The notes: generated by a model not told the origin, from the sequence alone. Counted from the first letter of the stretch, positions 16,762 through 26,493 are shown. The stretch: DNA of 64,000 nt from Polaromonas glacialis (GCF_000709345.1 NZ_KL448323.1:2610346-2674345); one strand, 5' to 3'. Program-made: numbers and translations.

Positions 16762-19671
16762 ATGCAAACTGCACCCTACGCCGTGCCCCATTCATCCAGT
16801 GTTCCCGTCAGCAGTTCTGCTCGCAACACCGATCTGCCCATTTCCGGCGCGCTGGCCAATTACCAGATCATTCGCCGCAACGGCTCCGTCGTGGCGTTCG
16901 AACCCAGCAAGATCGCCGTCGCCATGATGAAGGCCTTTCTGGCCGTGCATGGCACGCAAGGCGCGGCTTCGGCCAGCGTGCGCGAAACGGTCGATACGCT
17001 GACCCAGGCCGTCGTCCGCGCCCTCATGCGCTCGCGCCCCAGCGGCGGCACTTTCCACATCGAGGACGTGCAGGACCAGGTTGAACTTGGCCTGATGCGC
17101 GGCGGTCACCACGAAATCGCCCGCGCCTATGTGCTGTACCGCGAAAAGCACAACCAGGAACGCGCCCGTCAGCTGCAAGCCCAGACACCCGCCCTGCCGC
17201 AGCTTCATGTGATGGATGGCGGCAAACGGGTTGCGCTCGACATCGCCAACCTGCAGGCGCTGATCGAGGCTTCGTGCGCCAACCTCGGCGCCGACGTGAA
17301 GCCCGACCCGATTGTCTCGGAGACCATGCGCAATCTCTACGACGGCGTGCCCATCGACGAGGTTTACAAGGCGTCCATACTGGCAGCCCGCACGCTGATC
17401 GAAAAAGACCCCGACTACACCTACGCCACCGCGCGCCTGCTGATGCACACCATCCGCCGGGAAGTGCTGGGCGAGGAAGTCAGCCATGAAGCCATGGCCA
17501 TCCGCTATGCCAGCTACTTTCCCGAGTTCATCGCCAAGGGCGTGAAAAACGAACTGCTCGACGAAAAACTCCAGCAGTTCGATCTGGCCCGCCTGGGCGC
17601 GGCGCTCAAGCCCGAGCGCGACCTGCAGTTCGACTACCTCGGCCTGCAGACGCTGTTCGACCGCTACTTCCTGCACGTTCGCAAGCAGCGCATCGAACTG
17701 CCGCAGGCGTTTTTCATGCGCGTGGCCATGGGCCTGTCGCTGAACGAAGCCGACCGCGAAGCGCGCGCCATCGAGTTCTACGAAATCCTGTCGTCGTTCG
17801 ACTTCATGTCGAGCACGCCGACGCTGTTCAATGCCGGCACGCTGCGCTCGCAGCTGTCGTCGTGCTACCTGACCACCGTCGCCGACGACCTGGGCGGCAT
17901 CTACGACGCCATCAAGGAAAACGCCCTGCTGTCGAAGTTTGCCGGCGGCCTGGGCAACGACTGGACGCCAGTGCGCGCCATGGGCGCCCACATCAAGGGC
18001 ACTAACGGCGAATCGCAGGGCGTCGTGCCCTTCCTGAAAGTCGTCAACGACACCGCCGTGGCGGTCAACCAGGGCGGCAAGCGCAAGGGCGCGGTCTGCG
18101 CCTACCTGGAAACCTGGCACCTCGACATCGAGGAATTCCTGGAACTGCGCAAGAACACCGGCGACGACCGCCGCCGCACGCACGACATGAATACGTCGAA
18201 CTGGATTCCCGACTTGTTCATGCGCCGCGTGATGGAAAAAGGCAGCTGGACGCTGTTCTCGCCGTCCGACACGCCCGACCTGCACGACAAGTACGGCCAG
18301 GATTTTGAAAAAGCCTATGTGGCCTACGAAGCCCGCGCCGAACGCGGCGAACTCAAGCCCTCGCGCAAGCTTCAGGCCACCGACATGTGGCGCAAGATGC
18401 TGTCGATGCTGTTCGAGACCGGCCACCCGTGGATCACGTTCAAGGACGCCTGCAACATCCGCTCGCCGCAGCAGCATGCCGGCGTCGTGCATTCGTCCAA
18501 CCTGTGTACTGAAATTACCCTGAACACCAGCGCGACCGAAACCGCCGTCTGCAACCTCGGCTCGATCAACCTGGCCCAGCACCTGAAGAACGGCGCGCTC
18601 GACCACGACAAGCTGAAGAAAACCATCACCACGGCCATGCGCATGCTGGACAACGTGATCGACATCAACTACTACGCCGTGGAAAAGGCACGCCACTCCA
18701 ACCTGCAGCACCGTCCGGTCGGCCTGGGCCTGATGGGTTTCCAGGACTGCCTGTACGAGTTGCGCGTTCCTTACGCGTCGCAGGCCGCCGTTGAATTTGC
18801 CGACACGTCGATGGAAGCGATCTGCTACCACGCCTATTGGGCGTCGACCGAACTGGCCCGGGAACGCGGCCAGTACGCCAGCTACAAGGGTTCGCTGTGG
18901 GACAAGGGCATCCTTCCGCTCGACACGCTCGACATGCTGGCCAAGGAGCGCGGCGGCTATGTGGAAGTGGACCGCTCTTCCACGCTCGACTGGGACGCGC
19001 TGCGCCAGAAGATCGCCACGGACGGCATGCGCAACTCCAACTGCGTGGCGATAGCCCCGACCGCGACGATTTCCAACATCATCGGCGTCGATGCCTGCAT
19101 CGAGCCATGCTTTGGCAACCTGTCGGTCAAGTCCAACCTGTCGGGCGAGTTCACCGTCATCAACCACTATTTGGTGCGCGACCTGAAAAAGCTCGGACTT
19201 TGGGACGATGTGATGGTGGTGGACCTGAAGCACTTCGACGGCTCGCTGCGGCCCATCGACCGTGTGCCGAACGAGATCAAGGCACTGTATGCCACCGCGT
19301 TTGAAATCGAAACCTCGTGGCTGGTCGAAGCCGGATCGCGCCGCCAGAAATGGATTGACCAGGCGCAGTCGCTCAACATCTACATGGCCGGCGCGTCGGG
19401 CAAGAAGCTGGACGAAACCTACAAGCTGGCCTGGGTGCGCGGACTGAAAACCACTTACTACCTGCGCACGCAAAGCGCCACGCATGTCGAGAAATCGACC
19501 GTCACGGCCGGCAAGATGAACTCGGTGTCTTCAGGTTCGCAAGCGGCGGCAGCGGGCATGAGCGCCATCGACAAGGCAGCGGCAGCCGCGCAGGCCCAGA
19601 TGAGCGCAACGCCCGCGACCGACATCAAGTTTTGCGCGATCGACGATCCGGGTTGCGAAGCTTGCCAATAA
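16762..19671 (+). CDS. nrdA: Ribonucleoside-diphosphate reductase class Ia, alpha subunit
   Basis: The 969-aa large subunit reduces NDPs to dNDPs. An N-terminal ATP-cone (about 35-130, from IIRRNGSVVAFEPSKIAVA) provides dATP feedback. The barrel carries the active-site motif SNLCTEITL, the substrate-side cysteine in QLSSCYLTT and the partner cysteine in TAVCNLGSINL. The C-terminus ends CEACQ, the shuttle cysteine pair. The start at 16762 follows AGAGGAAATC, an excellent Shine-Dalgarno; a TTG 30 nt upstream is rejected. At 969 aa it is longer than E. coli NrdA (761 aa) but, from memory, typical of Burkholderiales. The upstream NrdR operator indicates repression when dATP is high. nrdB follows after 157 bp. 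Confidence 0.97.
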   Translation: MQTAPYAVPHSSSVPVSSSARNTDLPISGALANYQIIRRNGSVVAFEPSKIAVAMMKAFLAVHGTQGAASASVRETVDTLTQAVVRALMRSRPSGGTFHIEDVQDQVELGLMRGGHHEIARAYVLYREKHNQERARQLQAQTPALPQLHVMDGGKRVALDIANLQALIEASCANLGADVKPDPIVSETMRNLYDGVPIDEVYKASILAARTLIEKDPDYTYATARLLMHTIRREVLGEEVSHEAMAIRYASYFPEFIAKGVKNELLDEKLQQFDLARLGAALKPERDLQFDYLGLQTLFDRYFLHVRKQRIELPQAFFMRVAMGLSLNEADREARAIEFYEILSSFDFMSSTPTLFNAGTLRSQLSSCYLTTVADDLGGIYDAIKENALLSKFAGGLGNDWTPVRAMGAHIKGTNGESQGVVPFLKVVNDTAVAVNQGGKRKGAVCAYLETWHLDIEEFLELRKNTGDDRRRTHDMNTSNWIPDLFMRRVMEKGSWTLFSPSDTPDLHDKYGQDFEKAYVAYEARAERGELKPSRKLQATDMWRKMLSMLFETGHPWITFKDACNIRSPQQHAGVVHSSNLCTEITLNTSATETAVCNLGSINLAQHLKNGALDHDKLKKTITTAMRMLDNVIDINYYAVEKARHSNLQHRPVGLGLMGFQDCLYELRVPYASQAAVEFADTSMEAICYHAYWASTELARERGQYASYKGSLWDKGILPLDTLDMLAKERGGYVEVDRSSTLDWDALRQKIATDGMRNSNCVAIAPTATISNIIGVDACIEPCFGNLSVKSNLSGEFTVINHYLVRDLKKLGLWDDVMVVDLKHFDGSLRPIDRVPNEIKALYATAFEIETSWLVEAGSRRQKWIDQAQSLNIYMAGASGKKLDETYKLAWVRGLKTTYYLRTQSATHVEKSTVTAGKMNSVSSGSQAAAAGMSAIDKAAAAAQAQMSATPATDIKFCAIDDPGCEACQ

Positions 19672-19675
19672 GCCA

Positions 19676-19717
19676 GCAGTGAATCGCGCGACAACCATTT
19701 TTCGCACGATTCACTGC
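19676..19717 (+). terminator. Inverted repeat downstream of nrdA
   Basis: GCAGTGAATCG (19676-19686) and CGATTCACTGC (19707-19717) form a perfect 11-bp stem with a 20-nt loop, starting 5 bp after the nrdA stop. A second pair, CAATGCA/TGCATTG (19723-19745), follows. No T-run is present, so it is not a classical intrinsic terminator. It could protect the nrdA 3' end or attenuate read-through into nrdB. Confidence 0.5.
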
Positions 19718-19828
19718 CCGCCCAATGCAATAAACCGATGCATTGCGCCATAAAATCCGTAGCGGTGTGAATGAACGCTTTTCATTTTTCATCGCTGCTT
19801 TCATAATCCCGAAGTATTGGAATTTTCT

Positions 19829-20992
19829 ATGTTGACCTGGGACGAAGAAGTCACACCATCGCTACAGACAACCCCTTTCGGCGACCTGCCAGCCAGCCGC
19901 CCAGCGGACCTCCCGCCACCCTCTTTTCCCTCTGCCAGCCAACCTGTGGCTGACGCTCTGGCACCTGCCAAGGCAAAACGCGTCAAGGCTTCCGACAAGC
20001 GCATCATCAACGGCCAGACCGACGTCAACCAGCTGGTACCTTTCAAATACAAATGGGCCTGGGAAAAATACCTGTCGTCCTGCGCCAACCACTGGATGCC
20101 GCAGGAGGTCAACATGACCCGCGACATCGCGCTGTGGAAAGACCCGAATGGCCTGACCGACGACGAGCGCCGCCTGGTCATGCGCAACCTCGGATTTTTC
20201 ACGACGGCCGATTCGCTGGCCGCCAACAACATCGTGCTGGGCACCTACCGCCACATCACCGCGCCGGAATGCCGCCAGTTCCTGCTGCGCCAGGCCTTCG
20301 AGGAAGCCATTCATACCCACGCCTACCAGTACATCACCGAGTCGCTCGGGCTGGACGAAGGCGAGATCTTCAACGCCTACAACGAAGTGCAGTCGATCAA
20401 GGACAAGGACCAGTTCCTGATCCCGTTCATCGAAGCGATTTCCGATCCGACCTTCAAGACCGGCACGCCCGAGGCGGACCAGACACTGCTCAAGTCGCTC
20501 ATCGTGTTTGCGTGCCTGATGGAGGGCCTGTTCTTTTATGTCGGCTTCACGCAGATCCTGGCGCTGGGCCGGCAAAACAAGATGACCGGCGCGGCCGAGC
20601 AGTACCAGTACATCCTGCGCGACGAGTCGATGCACTGCAATTTCGGCATCGACCTGATCAACCAGCTCAAGCTGGAAAATCCTCACCTCTGGACGCCCGA
20701 GTTCAAGGCCGAGATCAACGCCCTGTTCATGCAGGCCGTCGAACTCGAATACCGCTATGCAGAAGACACCATGCCGCGCGGCGTGCTCGGCCTGAACGCC
20801 TCAATGTTCAAGGGCTACCTGCGCTACATCGCCAACCGGCGTGCGACGCAGATCGGACTGGAGACGCTGTTCCCGAACGAGGAAAATCCGTTCCCGTGGA
20901 TGAGCGAGATGATCGACCTGAAAAAAGAACGCAACTTCTTTGAAACCCGTGTGATCGAATACCAGTCTGGCGGCGCCCTCTCCTGGGACTGA
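19829..20992 (+). CDS. nrdB: Ribonucleoside-diphosphate reductase class Ia, beta subunit
   Basis: A 387-aa ferritin-like small subunit that houses the diiron centre and tyrosyl radical needed by NrdA. Metal-binding helices are visible as [24 protein letters not shown] and [16 protein letters not shown]. The N-terminal 50 residues are proline/alanine-rich and poorly conserved; the fold begins near [13 protein letters not shown]. The ATG at 19829 is preferred to a TTG 12 nt upstream. The C-terminus [12 protein letters not shown] resembles tails that dock into NrdA. It is 157 bp after nrdA and probably cotranscribed; no second NrdR operator was found in the gap. Confidence 0.97.
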   Translation: MLTWDEEVTPSLQTTPFGDLPASRPADLPPPSFPSASQPVADALAPAKAKRVKASDKRIINGQTDVNQLVPFKYKWAWEKYLSSCANHWMPQEVNMTRDIALWKDPNGLTDDERRLVMRNLGFFTTADSLAANNIVLGTYRHITAPECRQFLLRQAFEEAIHTHAYQYITESLGLDEGEIFNAYNEVQSIKDKDQFLIPFIEAISDPTFKTGTPEADQTLLKSLIVFACLMEGLFFYVGFTQILALGRQNKMTGAAEQYQYILRDESMHCNFGIDLINQLKLENPHLWTPEFKAEINALFMQAVELEYRYAEDTMPRGVLGLNASMFKGYLRYIANRRATQIGLETLFPNEENPFPWMSEMIDLKKERNFFETRVIEYQSGGALSWD

Positions 20993-21002
20993 CAGCGCAC
21001 GA

Positions 21003-21033
21003 TTGACAAAAAGCACAAGGCGCACACCACAAT
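21003..21033 (+). promoter_or_regulatory. Possible promoter of the histone H1-like gene
   Basis: A perfect -35 hexamer TTGACA (21003-21008) is followed after 19 bp by CACAAT (21028-21033). The spacing is longer than optimal and the -10 is weak. It would give a leader of about 160 nt before the ATG at 21199. Confidence 0.4.
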
Positions 21034-21198
21034 GATTTTTAGATTCGCAATGATCCAGGCCAGCACCCAAGCGTGCGCACGGACCATTGCTCCTGTGTTC
21101 GCGGCATGGGGCCCGGTGATCCGAAGGCCCAATGCTGCGAATCGCTTCGCCTACACCCCAGACGAAGTGCTTTTTGCAAACTGATCGAGGAGAAAACC

Positions 21199-21714
21199 AT
21201 GGCAACTGCGAAAAAACCAGCGGCAAAAAAAGCTGCTCCCGCGAAAGCACCTGCAACCAAGGTGACGGCCGCCCCGGCACCGGCAGAGGCACCAGCAGCG
21301 CCCAAACCGGCGGCAAAAAAGACAGCTGCAAAAGCCCCCGCCAAGGCAGCTGAAAAAGCGCCTGCGAAAAAAGCAGCGGCTGAAAAAGTGACTGCAGCTC
21401 CAGTAGTGGCAGCGCCAAAGCCGGCCGCAAAAAAGACAGCAGCAAAATCCGCTGTCAAGGCACCCGAGAAAGCAGCTGTACCTGCAAAGGCGCCCGCCAA
21501 GAAAGCGGCAGCTGAAAAACCAGCCGCAAAAAAGGCTGAGCCAAAGCCTGCTGAAACAGACAAAGCGGTAAAAAAGCCGGCAGCAAAAAAAGCGGCAAAA
21601 ACCGAAAAGCCCGAGAAAGCCCCTGTGGCCAAGGCGCCGTCAGCGACGCCGACAGCCCAGACGACCATCAGCCCGCAAGCCTCCTGGCCTTTCCCAAAAG
21701 GCAGCAAGCCTTAA
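21199..21714 (+). CDS. Histone H1-like alanine/lysine-rich DNA-binding protein
   Basis: A 171-aa low-complexity protein made almost entirely of A, K, P, E, V and T, with repeats of the type PAAKKAA, AKAPAKA and PAAKKTA. It resembles eukaryotic histone H1 tails and the bacterial HctB/BpH1/AlgP-like proteins that bind DNA non-specifically and help compact the nucleoid. There is no folded domain. The ATG at 21199 follows a good Shine-Dalgarno (GAGGAG) 8 nt upstream; a start at 21073 would add 42 residues of unlike composition. The last 25 residues lose the repeat pattern (TTISPQASWPFP). A strong terminator follows. Repeat number is likely to vary among strains. Confidence 0.88.
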   Translation: MATAKKPAAKKAAPAKAPATKVTAAPAPAEAPAAPKPAAKKTAAKAPAKAAEKAPAKKAAAEKVTAAPVVAAPKPAAKKTAAKSAVKAPEKAAVPAKAPAKKAAAEKPAAKKAEPKPAETDKAVKKPAAKKAAKTEKPEKAPVAKAPSATPTAQTTISPQASWPFPKGSKP

Positions 21715-21736
21715 TTTTTTCAGCCCTTGCGTCCCG

Positions 21737-21766
21737 AGCCCGATGTTGCAAAACGTCGGGCTTTTT
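21737..21766 (+). terminator. Intrinsic terminator after the histone H1-like gene
   Basis: AGCCCGA (21737-21743) pairs with TCGGGCT (21756-21762). The stem extends inward through a T-G wobble and GTT/AAC to a GCAA loop, and five T follow. This is a textbook rho-independent terminator 22 bp after the stop. Confidence 0.92.
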
Positions 21767-21889
21767 CAATTCATTTCCCTTTTTTGCCCACATGTGTCCT
21801 GCAGCGTCGCCGGCAACCGGCCACGCTTTATGCCTGCGTTGCCAATCGACCGGATTTTCAGTCACGACACGCCAACTGACCAACCGTTT

Positions 21890-21950
21890 TTGCTACTTAA
21901 TTAATAGCTATTCGCACAGACAGGGCGTGCGGAAAAGGCATATTTGATGC
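21890..21950 (+). repeat. R1 dispersed repeat between histone-like and PfkB genes
   Basis: R1 landmarks are GCTAC at 1-5, AATAGCT at 12-18, TGCG at 37-40, AAAGGCAT at 43-50 and TTGATG at 53-58. This copy aligns without gaps to the one inside the ROK kinase gene. Confidence 0.75.
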
Positions 21951-21983
21951 AAAAAACCGTTTGCCAGTCAAAACCAAAGCGCG

Positions 21984-22886
21984 CTAAACGCCCGCTTCAG
22001 CAAAATCCACGGTGTAGTTCTGCCCGCCCCGGCTGGCGATCTTGAGCGCGCCGACCCGGTTCCCCAGTGCCGCGCAACGATGCAGCGACCAGCCTTGTTC
22101 GAGTCCAAACAGAAGCGCGCCACGGAACGCATCGCCGCAACCCGTCGGGTCAACCACCACTGCGGCTTTCACAGGCGGTACCAGGGTTTTTTCGCCGTCG
22201 ATCCAGACCTCGCAGCCTTCAGCGCCCATTGTCACCACCAGGCCCTGCACGCGGCGCGACAGCTCGGCGCACGACAGGCCGGTGCGGTCGCACAGCATGC
22301 GGGCTTCGTAGTCGTTGACCGTCACCCAGCTGGCCAGGTCGACAAAATGCGCCAGTTCGGCGCCGTCGAACATCGGCAAGCCCTGCCCCGGGTCAAAGAC
22401 AAAGGGAATGCCGGCGGCCTTGAACTGTTCGGCATGCTGCAGCATGGCCTCGCGCCCGTCGGGCGAGATCATGCCCAGCCGGATGTCGCTGCGCGCCTCT
22501 ATCCGGCTGACATGGGCCTGCATCATCGCGCCGGGATGAAACGCAGTGATCTGGTTGTTGTCGCGGTCGGTCATGATCATGGCCTGCGCGGTGTAGAGAT
22601 CAGCCACCTCGCGGACGAATTCAGTGCAGATGCCCTGCGTCCGCATGCGTGCAAGGTAGTCAGCGCCGTCGCTGCCCACCGTGGCCATTGGCAAGGGCGA
22701 TCCGCCCAGCTGCTTGAGGCTGTAGGCAATGTTGCCGGCGCAACCGCCAAACTCGCGGCGCAGCGCCGGCACCAGAAACGACACGTTCAGGATGTGCAGC
22801 TGGTCGGGCAGGATCTGCTCGGCAAACCGGCCCTCGAAACTCATGATGGTGTCAAAGGCCAGCGATCCGCAAATTACAGAAGACAT
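21984..22886 (-). CDS. PfkB-family carbohydrate/nucleoside kinase
   Basis: A 300-aa ribokinase-fold kinase. The C-terminal PfkB signature VVDPTGCGDAFRGALLFG contains the catalytic Asp and the anion hole. The N-terminal substrate region is FGGCAGNIAYSLKQLGG. The pattern is close to adenosine-kinase-like PfkB proteins of betaproteobacteria, but the substrate cannot be fixed. It lies last in a minus-strand run accB-accC-prmA-DUF3426-PfkB, 17 bp after the DUF3426 gene, so cotranscription is likely. Confidence 0.9.
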   Translation of the reverse strand: MSSVICGSLAFDTIMSFEGRFAEQILPDQLHILNVSFLVPALRREFGGCAGNIAYSLKQLGGSPLPMATVGSDGADYLARMRTQGICTEFVREVADLYTAQAMIMTDRDNNQITAFHPGAMMQAHVSRIEARSDIRLGMISPDGREAMLQHAEQFKAAGIPFVFDPGQGLPMFDGAELAHFVDLASWVTVNDYEARMLCDRTGLSCAELSRRVQGLVVTMGAEGCEVWIDGEKTLVPPVKAAVVVDPTGCGDAFRGALLFGLEQGWSLHRCAALGNRVGALKIASRGGQNYTVDFAEAGV

Positions 22887-22903
22887 TAAATTCTCGATTC
22901 AGT

Positions 22904-23947
22904 TCAGGGATAAAAAGCCACGATACGGTAGCCGGTCACCGGCATAAAACCGGTTGGCGCCGGAGGAAACGCGCCTTGGCCAGCCCCCGCTACTTTCAGG
23001 GTCAAGGCGCCAACCAGCTTGGAATAGGCGGCAAGTGTGGGAGCAGTGGCGCCAAATTCCACAGGCATCACCACCCGGCGCACCACGACCTGGTCCTGGG
23101 TGTCGGTGAGTGTGATTTCCAGCGCCGGAATTTCCAGGTCCACGGCTCCGGTATTGTTGAAGGTAAAGCTCAGGCGATAAGCATCGGGACCGGTCCGGCT
23201 GAAGCTGGAGTTTTCAATCATCAGCGATTCAATGCGCCGCAACGGCCGGACCTCACAGCCCAGGGGACGGCACATGGCCTGAAGCCAGGGGGCAAGCCGA
23301 GGCGCCTGCGCGGCCAGAACATCCTTTTGCCGCACAGCCCATTGCAGCATCAATGCGAGTGCCAGCACCAGGCAAACTCCCGCCAGCAGGCTGCGAACCA
23401 GCGGCGCGTGCCAGAAATCCTTGCGCCGCGCTTCGCGAGCGAAGGCCATTTCCGGAAATGGCTGCGCCTCTTGCGGCACTGAAGAATACTGGCGTTCAGG
23501 GCCGTCGTCCAGCGGCTGCGAACTGGCGGGCTTGAAATCGAAACCATCGGCGCGAAAGACCGGCTCCCGTCGCCCTTCGACATGGCCTGAAGCCGCCACG
23601 GGTTCAACAGGTTCGGCCACTGCCGGAAGCACAGGAAGGACCGGTTTTTCGGCAGGCGATGCCATGCCTGGAACGTCTTCCCGGCCTGCGGGCTCCGGGC
23701 TTGGTTCCGCTGGGGGGCCGGGGTATTGGTGTGCCGGCGATGGTGGCAAAGGTGCTTGCCCAAACTCCCCTTGCCCGGCATATAGTGCTGTTTGCGCCTC
23801 GCTGGCGCCGACCGCCAGCAGGTGCAGGGACGCCTCGAACACCTCGCCGCACTGACCGCAGCGCACCCAGCCTTGCGCTACCTTGAGCTGGTCATCCACG
23901 ACCTTGAACAGGGTCGCGCAGGCGGGGCAGCGGGTGATCTGGCTCAT
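22904..23947 (-). CDS. Zinc-ribbon and DUF3426 domain membrane protein
   Basis: A 347-aa protein. The N-terminal MJ0042-type zinc ribbon has two CxxC pairs, CPAC (about 8-11) and CGQC (about 32-35). A proline-rich, low-complexity linker of about 150 residues follows. A single membrane helix (SLLAGVCLVLALALMLQWAV, about 205-224) leads to the DUF3426 domain, with LEIPALEITLTDTQDQVVVR. The topology suggests a cytoplasmic zinc ribbon and a periplasmic C-terminal domain; function is unknown. The ATG at 23947 is chosen over a TTG at 23956. It is downstream of prmA, an arrangement I recall as conserved in Burkholderiales. Confidence 0.85.
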   Translation of the reverse strand: MSQITRCPACATLFKVVDDQLKVAQGWVRCGQCGEVFEASLHLLAVGASEAQTALYAGQGEFGQAPLPPSPAHQYPGPPAEPSPEPAGREDVPGMASPAEKPVLPVLPAVAEPVEPVAASGHVEGRREPVFRADGFDFKPASSQPLDDGPERQYSSVPQEAQPFPEMAFAREARRKDFWHAPLVRSLLAGVCLVLALALMLQWAVRQKDVLAAQAPRLAPWLQAMCRPLGCEVRPLRRIESLMIENSSFSRTGPDAYRLSFTFNNTGAVDLEIPALEITLTDTQDQVVVRRVVMPVEFGATAPTLAAYSKLVGALTLKVAGAGQGAFPPAPTGFMPVTGYRIVAFYP

Positions 23948-24012
23948 CTGGCGCAATGGGTGAAATAGTTCCGGAAAAAACCCGGGCTTCAGTCTGCGTT
24001 ATGCCTGCACGC

Positions 24013-24903
24013 TCAGAACTGTGCCGTCATCAAAATCCAGCCTTCCTGCGCATCGTGGACCTCAAGCTGGCAATAAGGCGCATAAGCGGCCTTCAGTTCT
24101 TCGGCCTGCCGATCCAGAATGCCGGCCAGCACCAGATGACCGCCGGCTTGCACATGCCCGCACAGCAGCGGCGCCAGCACGCGCAAGGGCGTGGCCAGGA
24201 TGTTGGCCAGCACGGTCTGGTAGCTGCCCACGGCCTTGTCGGGCAGGCCGGTCTGCAACTGCACATGGTTGGCCTGGGCATTGGCGCGGGTCGATTCCAC
24301 CGCCGCCTCGTCAATATCGACCGCATCAATTTCCACCGCGCCGAACTTCGCCGCGCCGATGGCCAGGATGCCGGAGCCGCAGCCATAGTCGAGCACGCGG
24401 CCCAGTGATTTTCCGGCAGCGCCCTGGCCCGCAATCCAGCGCAGGCACATGCGCGTCGTCGGATGCGTGCCGGTGCCAAAGGCCAGGCCCGGGTCGAGCC
24501 GGATGACTTGTTTCGCCTGCGCCGGCGGCTCATGCCAGGTCGGCACGATCCAGAATTCGGGCGTGATCTCGACCGGCGTGAACTGCGACTGCGTCAGCCG
24601 CACCCAGTCCTGCTCGGGCACGGCCTGGATGGCGACCAGCTGGCAGCCGGAAAAAAAATCCTGCACCTGCAGTACGCTGGCGGCATCGCGCGCCAGCGCC
24701 TCGGTGGCAAACAGGGCCACGATGCGCGAGCGCTCCCAGCCCGCCTTGGGCGGCGGCATGCCGGGTTCGCCGAACAGCGCCTGCTCGGCCGGCGTATGGG
24801 CGTCGGCGTCTTCCACGGAAACACTGAGCGCGTCGAGCGCTTCGAGGGCATCGCTCAAGGTTTCGACCTCATCGACAGGTGCCAGCAAAATCAGTTCAAA
24901 CAT
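24013..24903 (-). CDS. prmA: Ribosomal protein L11 methyltransferase
   Basis: A 296-aa SAM-dependent methyltransferase that trimethylates ribosomal protein L11. The N-terminal substrate-recognition domain spans about 1-110. The Rossmann domain carries motif I, VLDYGCGSGILAIGAAKFGA, and the PrmA motif FGTGTHPTTRMCL just before it. The motif IV-like segment is VLANILATPL. The start at 24903 (MFELILLAPVDE) matches the family; a longer frame extending to 25119 would run into the R2 repeats and is rejected. Two R2 repeats separate it from accC. Confidence 0.96.
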   Translation of the reverse strand: MFELILLAPVDEVETLSDALEALDALSVSVEDADAHTPAEQALFGEPGMPPPKAGWERSRIVALFATEALARDAASVLQVQDFFSGCQLVAIQAVPEQDWVRLTQSQFTPVEITPEFWIVPTWHEPPAQAKQVIRLDPGLAFGTGTHPTTRMCLRWIAGQGAAGKSLGRVLDYGCGSGILAIGAAKFGAVEIDAVDIDEAAVESTRANAQANHVQLQTGLPDKAVGSYQTVLANILATPLRVLAPLLCGHVQAGGHLVLAGILDRQAEELKAAYAPYCQLEVHDAQEGWILMTAQF

Positions 24904-24939
24904 GGTGTATCTCATTGAAAACGGGACATGCCAGATTTT

Positions 24940-25037
24940 CCAAGCCAGGGCCGCGGGGCTGGCTTGGCCAGACCGCAGGCGCAGCGGCCCCCTCCTCGGG
25001 GGGGCACAGAGCACACGCAGTGAGCGACCGTGGGGGT
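24940..25037 (+). repeat. R2 dispersed repeat, copy 2
   Basis: A forward R2 copy with landmarks CCAGGGCCGCGG, CAGACCGCAGGCGCAGCGG, CCCCCTCCTCGGGGGGG (a 3-bp longer central palindrome) and ACCGTGGGGG. It lies between prmA and accC, antisense to their transcription. Confidence 0.85.
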
Positions 25038-25049
25038 GCCAATCTTCAC

Positions 25050-25142
25050 AAGCAGGGGCCGCGGAACCGGCTTCGCCGGGCCGCAGGCGCAGCGGCCCCC
25101 TCGGGGGGCAGGGAGCCACACACAGTGGGCGACCGTGGGGGC
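25050..25142 (+). repeat. R2 dispersed repeat, copy 3, abutting the accC stop
   Basis: Forward R2 copy in direct tandem with copy 2, separated by about 12 bp. It ends in CCGTGGGGGC at 25142; the accC stop codon occupies 25144-25146. Landmarks CAGGGGCCGCGGAACCGG and CCCCCTCGGGGGGCAG are intact. Confidence 0.85.
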
Positions 25143-25143
25143 T

Positions 25144-26493
25144 TCATCTCTCACGCTTCGACAGCCACTCTTCAAGGTAGTGGATGTTGGTGCCGCCGTC
25201 CATGAACTTGGCGTCCACCATGAGCTCGCGGTGCAGCGCAATGTTGGTGTTGATGCCTTCGACCACGGTTTCACCCAGCGCGGCGCTCATGCGCGCCAAC
25301 GCCTGCTCGCGCGTGTCGGCATGCACAATGATCTTGCCGATCATCGAGTCGTAGTTGGGCGGCACGTAATAGTTGGAATAAATGTGCGAATCCACACGCA
25401 CGCCCGGACCGCCCGGCGGGTGCCAGTTGGTGATGCGCCCAGGCGAAGGCGTGAACTTGTACGGGTCTTCGGCGTTGATGCGGCATTCGATCGAATGCCC
25501 CTTGATCTGGATTTCACGCTGGGCAAAAGGCAGGCGCTCGCCGGCTGCCACCATGATCTGCGTGCGAACGATGTCGATGCCGGTGATCCATTCGGTGACC
25601 GGATGCTCGACCTGCACGCGGGTGTTCATCTCGATGAAGTAGAACTCGCCGTCTTCGTACAGGAACTCAAACGTGCCCGCGCCACGGTAGCCGAACTTCT
25701 TGACCGCCGTCACGCAGCGCGCGCCGATGCGCTCGATGAGCTTGCGCGGAATGCCGGGGGCCGGTCCTTCCTCGATGACTTTCTGGTGGCGGCGCTGCAT
25801 GGAGCAGTCGCGCTCGCCCAGCCAGACCGCATTTTTGTACTGGTCGGCCAGGATCTGGATTTCGATGTGCCGGGGGTTCTGCAGGAATTTTTCCATGTAG
25901 ACCTCCGGGTTGCCAAAAGCCGCGCCGGCTTCGGCCTTGGTGGTCTGCACCGCATTGAGCAGCGCCGCTTCGGTATGCACCACACGCATGCCGCGCCCGC
26001 CGCCGCCACCGGCCGCCTTGATGATGACCGGGTAGCCGATCTGCTTGGCCACGCGCTTGATGAACGCCGGATCGGCTGGCAAAGCGCCTTCGGAACCCGG
26101 CACGCAGGGCACGCCGGCTTTGAGCATGGTCTGCTTGGCCGACACCTTGTCGCCCATCAGGCGGATCGACTCGGGCGAGGGGCCGATGAACTTGAAGCCG
26201 CTTTTCTCGACGCGCTCGGCAAAGTCGGCGTTCTCGCTCAGAAAGCCGTAGCCGGGGTGAATCGCCTCGGCGTCGGTCACCTCGGCAGCCGAGATGATCG
26301 CCGGCATGTTGAGGTAGCTCAGCGACGAGGGCGCCGGCCCGATGCAGACCGCTTCGTCGGCCATCTTGATGTATTTGGCCTCGCGGTCGGCTTCCGAATA
26401 GACCATCACGGCCTTGACGCCGAGTTCACGGCAGGCGCGCTGGATGCGCAGGGCGATCTCGCCGCGGTTGGCGATCAGTATTTTTTTAAACAT
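25144..26493 (-). CDS. accC: Acetyl-CoA carboxylase, biotin carboxylase subunit
   Basis: The 449-aa ATP-grasp enzyme carboxylates the biotin on AccB with bicarbonate, the first step of fatty acid synthesis. The N-terminus [17 protein letters not shown] is diagnostic. The glycine-rich ATP loop is [14 protein letters not shown] and the catalytic region is [16 protein letters not shown]. The length equals E. coli AccC (449 aa). The start at 26493 is followed by the family sequence; a longer frame to 26574 would overlap accB and is rejected. accB lies 73 bp upstream on the same strand. Confidence 0.98.
   Translation of the reverse strand: MFKKILIANRGEIALRIQRACRELGVKAVMVYSEADREAKYIKMADEAVCIGPAPSSLSYLNMPAIISAAEVTDAEAIHPGYGFLSENADFAERVEKSGFKFIGPSPESIRLMGDKVSAKQTMLKAGVPCVPGSEGALPADPAFIKRVAKQIGYPVIIKAAGGGGGRGMRVVHTEAALLNAVQTTKAEAGAAFGNPEVYMEKFLQNPRHIEIQILADQYKNAVWLGERDCSMQRRHQKVIEEGPAPGIPRKLIERIGARCVTAVKKFGYRGAGTFEFLYEDGEFYFIEMNTRVQVEHPVTEWITGIDIVRTQIMVAAGERLPFAQREIQIKGHSIECRINAEDPYKFTPSPGRITNWHPPGGPGVRVDSHIYSNYYVPPNYDSMIGKIIVHADTREQALARMSAALGETVVEGINTNIALHRELMVDAKFMDGGTNIHYLEEWLSKRER

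Noticed and set aside
16792..19485. An 897-codon open frame antisense to nrdA
   Set aside because: No recognisable domain; nrdA with its operator, Shine-Dalgarno and catalytic motifs explains the region.
24904..25119. N-terminal extension of prmA
   Set aside because: The extension would be encoded by R2 repeats; the family start MFELILLAPV is at 24903.
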